From SAR86 cluster bacterium (GTDB lineage Bacteria; Pseudomonadota; Gammaproteobacteria; Magnimaribacterales; D2472): a DNA stretch of 9,499 nt. Where the stretch lies: contig JADHNV010000039.1 of NCBI GenBank assembly GCA_016779285.1, positions 1 through 9,499 of the forward strand, given 5' to 3'. The notes beneath the pieces were generated by a model. It worked only from the letters and a program-made list of their open reading frames with translations. It ran no database searches and was not told the origin of the DNA. The position numbers and the translations under genes are program-made. Shown here piece by piece: positions 5,828 to 9,499 of the stretch. Numbering within the stretch: the stretch's first letter is position 1; each line of letters starts with the position of its first letter.

Positions 5828-6605
5828 GGCATCCAAGCTTTTAGCTGTTCTTGTAATAATTAGCATGCAAAATTTTGCAAATGAATCATTTGAAGGTCAA
5901 AGTGGAGAAATCATATCCATTCCCGCTGCAATACAAAAACAAGCAGATGACTTAACCTTCAAAACTTCTGAAGGAATAAAACAATTAATTAGCCTCCCTT
6001 TTGTTAAGCAAGATCTTGTGATCACCAGGCACCATATAGATGTAAAAGTAAATTGGGTGAACTTTGGAGAATCTAGAATTACCATTGCCGATGAAAGCAA
6101 AGTGACCTTAAGCAAGGAAGATCAAGCCAGAGCGAATAAAGAGGCAGTAGAAATTAAAATGGCCTTAAGCAATTCTACAAAAGAGATTACTCCTTCTTTT
6201 AATTTTATTGCCCCGGTTCCCGGAATTGTGACTTCTCCATTTGGCAAGCAAAGATTTGTTAATGGGCTGCCGAGATCAGCTCATTTAGCGCTGGATCTTC
6301 GAGGAGATGTTGGAACACCCATTGTCGCTCCTCTTAAAGGCAAAGTAGTTTTAATAGGTGATTATTTTTATACTGGCTTAACTTTAATTCTTGACCATGG
6401 ACATGGTTTGTTTTCTTCCTATGCTCATATGAGCGCAATAAAAGTAAAGCTTGGTGATTTAGTTGAACAATCAGGTGAGATAGGCTTGGTAGGAGCCACC
6501 GGTAGAGTTACAGGACCTCATTTGCATTGGACAGTATATTTTGATGGAAATAAAGTAAATCCAGAATCCTTAATTCAAGCAGGTTATTTAAACTCCATTT
6601 TGTAA
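5808..6605 (+). CDS. Secreted M23-family zinc metallopeptidase (LytM/lysostaphin type)
   Basis: 265 residues, predicted periplasmic endopeptidase that cuts peptidoglycan peptide cross-bridges or stems. Signal peptide: KK-rich start, hydrophobic core about 11-20, likely cleavage after NFA at 24. A beta-rich N-terminal region (about 30-130) precedes the M23 domain (about 140-255). The catalytic set is complete: zinc ligands H159 and D163 (HLALD) and H240, with H238 in the HLH motif, and H207 in YAHM. It is therefore probably an active enzyme, unlike degenerate activator forms. The start is the ATG at 5808 with GGAGGG about 10 nt upstream, both inside xseA, overlapping it by 20 nt; the upstream in-frame ATGs at 5784 and 5790 would put extra polar residues before the signal peptide. 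Translation is likely coupled to xseA. Its 3' end overlaps the opposing TlpA gene by 18 nt. Confidence 0.92.
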   Translation: MFQKKIKASKLLAVLVIISMQNFANESFEGQSGEIISIPAAIQKQADDLTFKTSEGIKQLISLPFVKQDLVITRHHIDVKVNWVNFGESRITIADESKVTLSKEDQARANKEAVEIKMALSNSTKEITPSFNFIAPVPGIVTSPFGKQRFVNGLPRSAHLALDLRGDVGTPIVAPLKGKVVLIGDYFYTGLTLILDHGHGLFSSYAHMSAIKVKLGDLVEQSGEIGLVGATGRVTGPHLHWTVYFDGNKVNPESLIQAGYLNSIL

Positions 6606-7040
6606 GTCCTCATATACCAAGGACAAACTTGCCTCATCTTGAGGTTTTAAGCTGGCAAAGACAATCTCTCCGTCTGGAGAAATAAAATATGTTGCTGGAA
6701 GTGTTTTGGGGGTTTGAATACCCCACACAGTTTTTGGATGAGTAATGATTGATGGGTATTCAATCCCAAATTTTTTGATTTGCGGTCTAAGATCTTCAGG
6801 CTCCAGTCGATCAAAATTAAAAGCAAAGACTTCAACCTCAGGGTATTTTTTTGAAAAAGAAGCTATTTCAGGTATCTCTTTAATGCATGGTGGACACCAA
6901 TCTGCCCAATAATTAACCAAAACCCACTTGCCATTCAAACTGGATGAAAAAATTGGTCGTGAATCAAAAATTTCTATATCGCCCTTTTCACAAGAAACTA
7001 AAAAAAGACAAAATAAAGTTAATGGTAATTTTAATTTCAT
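6588..7040 (-). CDS. TlpA-like thioredoxin-fold lipoprotein
   Basis: 150 residues. Lipoprotein signal: MKLKLPLTLFCLFLVSC, with the lipidated Cys at 17 in LVSC. The mature part has a TlpA/ResA-like thioredoxin fold: NYWADWCPPC with the redox pair C49/C52, then FNFD, and TLPATYFI with the cis-Pro at 115. It is thus membrane-anchored on the periplasmic side, where such proteins reduce or exchange disulfides, for example in cytochrome c maturation or envelope repair; the exact partner is not shown. It is close to the minimum length for the family. Divergent from wrbA with 29 nt between start codons, and convergent with and overlapping the M23 gene. Confidence 0.9.
   Translation of the reverse strand: MKLKLPLTLFCLFLVSCEKGDIEIFDSRPIFSSSLNGKWVLVNYWADWCPPCIKEIPEIASFSKKYPEVEVFAFNFDRLEPEDLRPQIKKFGIEYPSIITHPKTVWGIQTPKTLPATYFISPDGEIVFASLKPQDEASLSLVYEDLQNGV
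6631..6648 (+). terminator. Possible weak terminator for the xseA-M23 transcript, inside the TlpA gene
   Basis: CCTCA (6632-6636), loop TCT, TGAGG (6640-6644), then TTTT, 26 nt after the M23 stop. The stem is only 5-6 bp and the T-run is short, and it also encodes TlpA residues on the other strand, so it may be chance. Confidence 0.3.
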
Positions 7041-7069
7041 GTTTTATAGTATTGCAAAAGGAAACTATT

Positions 7070-7660
7070 ATGCATCAAAAATATCTTCTAATCTTGTTTT
7101 ATTCAGCCACGGGAGCAGTGAGGAGTCTTGCTCACGCGATGGCTGATGGTGCAGAGAAAAAGGGTCTTGAAGTCAAGATTAGAACTGTACCAAAGGTTTC
7201 TAGTGTAGCTGAAGCTGTTGAATCGAGTATGCCAGAGAAAGGTGAAATATATTGTACCAAAGAGGATCTAGTTCATTGCTCTGGATTAGCTATTGGTTCG
7301 CCAACCAGATTTGGTTCTATGGCAGCGCCGCTGAAATATTTCTTAGATTCAACTGGAGATATTTGGTCAAACCACGAATTAGAAAATAAACTTGGCTGCG
7401 TATTTACCTCGACAGGATCTCAGCATGGTGGGCAAGAGATTACATTATTTAATCTTATGACCTACATGCTCCATCAAGGCATGATATTTGTTGGCTCGCC
7501 CTACTCCATTCCTGAACTTCATAGCACTAAAAGTGGCGGAACTCCCTATGGACCGACTCATGTAGCCAATGGCAAACAAGAAGGCCTAACTTCGGATGAG
7601 AAAAAAATAGCTGTTGCAACAGGAGCTAGGATGGCTGAGCTAATTCTAAAATTAAAATGA
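7070..7660 (+). CDS. wrbA: WrbA-type NAD(P)H:quinone oxidoreductase (flavodoxin-like)
   Basis: 196 residues, the usual length for WrbA (about 198). FMN-dependent enzyme that reduces quinones by two electrons and so avoids semiquinone radicals; cytosolic, normally tetrameric. Motifs: FMN phosphate loop FYSATGAVRSLA (about 10-21), GSPTRFGSMAAPLKYFLDST, FTSTGSQHGGQE, the HQGMIFVGSPYS segment and GGTPYGPTH. The loop SATGAV resembles the Pseudomonas-type WrbA, not the SMYGH of E. coli. The open frame extends upstream to 6944 across the TlpA start, but the ATG at 7070 has AAAGGAA 7 nt upstream and gives the family N-terminus. A TATAGT at 7045-7050 could be its -10 box. Overlaps DUF2069 by ATGA. Confidence 0.94.
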   Translation: MHQKYLLILFYSATGAVRSLAHAMADGAEKKGLEVKIRTVPKVSSVAEAVESSMPEKGEIYCTKEDLVHCSGLAIGSPTRFGSMAAPLKYFLDSTGDIWSNHELENKLGCVFTSTGSQHGGQEITLFNLMTYMLHQGMIFVGSPYSIPELHSTKSGGTPYGPTHVANGKQEGLTSDEKKIAVATGARMAELILKLK

Positions 7661-7983
7661 ATCTTAGAAAAAGCTTCTTAACATTGATAGCTACTCTGCT
7701 TATAACTCATTTATTACAGGGACTATCTGTAGGGACTCCGCTGATAGGTATATTTATTTGGTCGCTACCTTTAATAATCTTTGGGTATAAAGCATTTAAA
7801 AGCCCCTCAGCAAAGCTCTATCAAATCTTTGGATTCATTATTTTGATCTACTTTATGAGTGCGTGTCTTGTTGTTTTTGGCTTGCCAAATGCTAGCTTGT
7901 TAAGCTGGCTTGAGTTAATCGAAATAGTTGCCTTGTTCTTGGTGGCAGTCTATGCAGCTCGCCAACAATTAAATGTAAAGTAA
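7657..7983 (+). CDS. DUF2069 small integral membrane protein
   Basis: 108 residues, four predicted membrane helices (about 8-24, 28-46, 56-75, 84-100). Gives a DUF2069-like pattern: PLIGIFIWSLPLIIFGYKAF, then a YQIFGFIILIYFM segment, and a C-terminal LELIEIVALFLVAVYAARQ. Starts within the wrbA stop codon (ATGA overlap), so the two are translationally coupled. DUF2069 beside wrbA is, as I recall, a common gammaproteobacterial arrangement, which supports the call. Function unknown. Its last codons and stop form the left arm of a 37-bp palindrome. Confidence 0.82.
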   Translation: MNLRKSFLTLIATLLITHLLQGLSVGTPLIGIFIWSLPLIIFGYKAFKSPSAKLYQIFGFIILIYFMSACLVVFGLPNASLLSWLELIEIVALFLVAVYAARQQLNVK

Positions 7984-8009
7984 ACTTGACAGTCAAGCAA
8001 ACTTTACAT
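7973..8009. repeat. 37-bp interrupted palindrome overlapping a stop codon and a promoter
   Basis: Symmetrical about position 7991: ATGTAAAGT (7973-7981) and ACTTTACAT (8001-8009) form the outer arms, CTTGACAGTCAAG (7985-7997) the core, with 3-nt unpaired spacers between. It covers the DUF2069 stop codon, the -35 box and the first base of the -10 box of the next promoter. It could be an operator, or, as RNA, a stabilising 3' hairpin for the wrbA-DUF2069 mRNA. No T-run follows, so it is not a typical intrinsic terminator. Confidence 0.75.
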
Positions 8010-8014
8010 ATTAT
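7986..8014 (+). promoter_or_regulatory. Near-consensus sigma-70 promoter of the 8141-9016 cassette
   Basis: TTGACA (7986-7991), 17 nt, TATTAT (8009-8014): a perfect -35 box, optimal spacing, and a -10 box matching 5 of 6. The predicted start is near 8021, leaving a leader of about 120 nt. The -35 box is the centre of a palindrome, so a bound protein there would block RNA polymerase. Confidence 0.75.
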
Positions 8015-8019
8015 ACAAC

Positions 8020-8140
8020 ATATAACGTTTGCATCTTTGATCAAGAAAGCTCCCTAGAAGTTCAAAGATCAACTCCTCTATGGTTATAAAAAAGTGCAAA
8101 CGTTATATTTTTATTAAAATTATTGGAGGATAAGTAAAAA
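8020..8140 (+). promoter_or_regulatory. Predicted structured RNA leader (candidate cis-regulatory RNA or small RNA)
   Basis: The transcript start predicted from the promoter coincides with a perfect 14-bp inverted repeat: ATATAACGTTTGCA (8020-8033) and TGCAAACGTTATAT (8095-8108). Inside lies ATCTTTGA (8033-8040) / TCAAAGAT (8062-8069), an 8-bp hairpin with a 21-nt loop. CTCCTC (8073-8078) is complementary to the ribosome site GGAGGA (8125-8130) that sits 10 nt before the ATG at 8141, and a second CTCC lies at 8050-8053. I do not recognise a named riboswitch class. The arms could instead be DNA-binding sites for the XRE protein encoded downstream. Confidence 0.55.
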
Positions 8141-8599
8141 ATGGCAAAGATTGTTCACAAAGGCATGTGGATTGATATTAAATCGCTAAATGCTAAAGAC
8201 AAGAAAAACTTTTTAACTTCGTTGTTATTTGGTTTCATGGCTTCTATTTTGTGGGGAATGCATTTATCACACATTGGTTTTCTTGGAAATGAGCCAATCA
8301 CTATCTCGTGGATTTCAGAGAATGGACTTCTTTTTATTAGAATTTTTACGATTGTATTTTTTCTAATAGGCGCTTACTTTTATAAAAAATTCTATAGCGC
8401 TCAGGATGATTTTTATAAAAGCTATCACAACTTTACCTTTGCTGGTGGTGCCTACGGTTTTTTAGTGTTTGGCTCCATCTTAACTGTACTGGCACCCTAT
8501 TTTAATTATCAACCAACTTTTTATGAATTCTTTCTAGCATTTGCAGCTGGCTCAGGATTTGGTGGTTATTACTTTTATAAAAAATATATTGCTGAATAA
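8141..8599 (+). CDS. Unrecognised four-helix membrane protein, first gene of a membrane/XRE cassette
   Basis: 152 residues; I do not recognise the family. Predicted membrane helices lie at about 26-46, 62-80, 96-118 and 126-146, after a charged N-terminus that would be cytoplasmic. Both hairpin ends have aromatic-basic boundaries (YFYKKFY near 80 and YYFYKKYI near the C-terminus), suggesting an internal duplication of a two-helix unit. Glycines are frequent in helices 3 and 4 (FAGGAYGF, AAGSGFGGYY). Start: ATG with GGAGGA 10 nt upstream, after the structured leader. It is followed 4 nt later by an XRE regulator, an arrangement like that of DUF2178-type membrane protein/regulator pairs, but I cannot confirm homology. 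Confidence 0.75.
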   Translation: MAKIVHKGMWIDIKSLNAKDKKNFLTSLLFGFMASILWGMHLSHIGFLGNEPITISWISENGLLFIRIFTIVFFLIGAYFYKKFYSAQDDFYKSYHNFTFAGGAYGFLVFGSILTVLAPYFNYQPTFYEFFLAFAAGSGFGGYYFYKKYIAE

Positions 8600-8603
8600 T
8601 TGA

Positions 8604-8804
8604 ATGAAAAATAACCTTAAAGAATTGCGCCAAAAAGAGGACATCAGTCAAGATGATCTGGCTTCAATTCTTAAAGTTAGTAGGCAAACGATAAACTCAA
8701 TTGAAACAGGAAAATTTGATCCTTCATTAAAATTAGTCATGAAGATGACCAAGCACTTTAACACTCCATTGGAAAAAATATTTATTTACGAGGAAGAAAA
8801 ATGA
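8604..8804 (+). CDS. Small XRE-family helix-turn-helix regulator
   Basis: 66 residues, consisting almost only of a Cro/CI-type HTH (about 4-58): LKELRQKEDISQDDLASILK, then the recognition helix VSRQTINSIETGKF and DPSLKLVMKMTKHFNTPLEKIF. This is the compact subtype (YozG-like) that commonly sits beside small membrane proteins and usually represses its own operon. There is no effector domain, so the signal probably comes from the neighbouring membrane proteins or a ligand-free mechanism. It starts 4 nt after the upstream stop and overlaps the next gene by ATGA. The palindrome at 7973-8009 over the promoter is a plausible operator (inference). Confidence 0.9.
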   Translation: MKNNLKELRQKEDISQDDLASILKVSRQTINSIETGKFDPSLKLVMKMTKHFNTPLEKIFIYEEEK

Positions 8805-9016
8805 TCGCTCTAATCATATTAATTTTAGCTGGTATAACTATAGCAATTTGTGGAACTTCAATGATTGCTAAAATTTTTGCATTATTTTTTACCCTCTTAG
8901 CTTTTATTTTTTCAATGGCTGTGGTGGTATTAACTTTTGCCTTTGTTTTAATCATGCTTTTGACTGCATTGATTGGGGCTATTGTTTCAACCCTTTTTAG
9001 TTTTTTAATTCTTTAA
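8801..9016 (+). CDS. 71-residue almost entirely hydrophobic membrane protein of unknown function
   Basis: No family recognised. The protein is hydrophobic from end to end with only one charged residue (a Lys at 24); it can form two or three membrane helices (about 2-20, 22-44, 46-70). It is coupled to the XRE gene by ATGA overlap, with the AGGAAG ribosome site in the last codons of that gene, which argues that it is a real gene. Such a composition is compatible with a small membrane modulator or a pore-like peptide, but nothing in the sequence decides this. It ends 25 nt before sppA. Confidence 0.7.
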   Translation: MIALIILILAGITIAICGTSMIAKIFALFFTLLAFIFSMAVVVLTFAFVLIMLLTALIGAIVSTLFSFLIL

Positions 9017-9041
9017 TTTTTAATCACTCTGGAGAATATTT

Positions 9042-9499
9042 ATGAACGCACTTAAATCTATTTTTTCTTGGCTGGGCCGATTTCTAGAAAAAGCCAGAAC
9101 GGTAATGCTGAACCTCGGTACAGCTTTTGTTTTGATCTTTTTTACCATCTTCATCATTGGAGCGTTTACCTCTTCTGGGCCTGAAGTTAAAGATCCAAGT
9201 GGCAGAGTGCTCTTTATTGATCCTGTTGGAACTGTGGTTGATCAAGAGGTATTTAACTCAGATTTTCTGTTTAACCTTGGCACTGACTCTTCAACAGACC
9301 AAATTCAAACAAGAGACCTTATAGAATTAATAAGAACGGCAGCTGAAGATGAAGATATTCCTGCTGTGTTTATTGATTTCTCTGCAACTGGCTTTGCAGG
9401 ACCTACCACCGCAATCAATATCGCTAAAGAATTAAAAGCTCTGCGTGACTCAGGTAAAAGAGTGATTGCCATGAGTGATCGTCTTTCTACAACCTCTTA
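9042..9499 (+). CDS. sppA: Signal peptide peptidase SppA, 67K type, 3' end cut off by the window
   Basis: The first 152 codons are visible. SppA (protease IV) is an inner-membrane serine protease facing the periplasm that degrades cleaved signal peptides. The N-terminus has a basic amphipathic stretch and a single membrane helix (about 22-43), like E. coli SppA, then the beta-strand RVLFIDPVGTVVDQ and the sequence LIELIRTAAEDEDIPAVFID, matching the E. coli LLLDISGVIVDK and IRQAKDDRNITGIVMDL segments, and ALRDSGKRVIAMSD. The catalytic Lys (about 209 in E. coli) and Ser (about 409) lie beyond the edge. Start: ATG with GGAG 7 nt upstream. The 25-nt gap to the preceding gene suggests that it can be read from the cassette promoter. 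Confidence 0.93.
   Translation, partial: MNALKSIFSWLGRFLEKARTVMLNLGTAFVLIFFTIFIIGAFTSSGPEVKDPSGRVLFIDPVGTVVDQEVFNSDFLFNLGTDSSTDQIQTRDLIELIRTAAEDEDIPAVFIDFSATGFAGPTTAINIAKELKALRDSGKRVIAMSDRLSTTS

Noticed and set aside
6944..7069. Upstream extension of wrbA
   Set aside because: It runs antisense through the TlpA signal peptide; the ATG at 7070 has a good ribosome site and the family N-terminus.
8020..8108. MITE-like element with 14-bp terminal inverted repeats
   Set aside because: No target-site duplication flanks it, and it coincides with a promoter start and leader; a regulatory structure is the simpler reading, although a genome-wide copy search would settle it.
8020..8108. 4.5S (SRP) RNA or another known housekeeping small RNA
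   Set aside because: The GGAAGGAAGCAG-type loop of 4.5S RNA is absent and no other familiar RNA motif is present.
1..9499. CRISPR array, insertion sequence or phage genes
   Set aside because: No regularly spaced direct repeats, transposase or phage protein was seen; the window is densely packed with ordinary cellular genes.

Overview
The window looks like a chromosomal piece from a streamlined, AT-rich marine gammaproteobacterium, most likely of the SAR86 type. The reasons are a green-type proteorhodopsin that I recall as closely resembling the SAR86 proteorhodopsins, short or overlapping gene junctions, and gammaproteobacterial forms of HtpG, XseA, WrbA/DUF2069 and 67K-type SppA. The taxonomic call is inference; no rRNA is present.

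Layout. Positions 1-2074 (minus strand): tRNA-Asp, a DUF4149 membrane protein, a tiny DUF2256 zinc-ribbon protein read from a TTG start, and the 5' three-quarters of htpG, which has its own heat-shock-like promoter in the gap before it. Positions 2075-3060: a divergent control region, a stand-alone proteorhodopsin gene (+) with a strong ribosome binding site, and a bidirectional terminator. Positions 3065-4448 (minus): an EamA exporter, an overlapping NTF2-like/ketosteroid-isomerase-like gene, and tRNA-Val 5 nt after the last stop codon. Positions 4466-6605 (plus): xseA (exonuclease VII large subunit) overlapping a secreted M23 metallopeptidase. Positions 6588-7040 (minus): a TlpA-like lipoprotein thioredoxin whose 3' end overlaps the M23 gene. 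Positions 7070-7983 (plus): wrbA and DUF2069, joined by a 4-base overlap. Positions 7984-8140: a non-coding stretch packed with symmetrical elements. Positions 8141-9016 (plus): an unrecognised cassette of four-helix membrane protein, XRE-type regulator and 71-residue all-hydrophobic protein. From 9042: the start of sppA, cut by the window edge.

How parts fit. Several products deal with the envelope or membrane (M23, TlpA lipoprotein, SppA, EamA, DUF4149, DUF2069, the 8141-9016 cassette). Proteorhodopsin would supply light-driven proton motive force; no retinal-synthesis gene lies in the window. The most unusual stretch is 7973-8140: a 37-bp interrupted palindrome overlaps the stop codon of DUF2069 and the -35 box of a near-consensus promoter. 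A 14-bp inverted repeat then begins where the transcript should start, and an inner hairpin and an anti-Shine-Dalgarno sequence follow before the cassette. That combination suggests an operator plus a structured RNA leader controlling an uncharacterised membrane/regulator operon.
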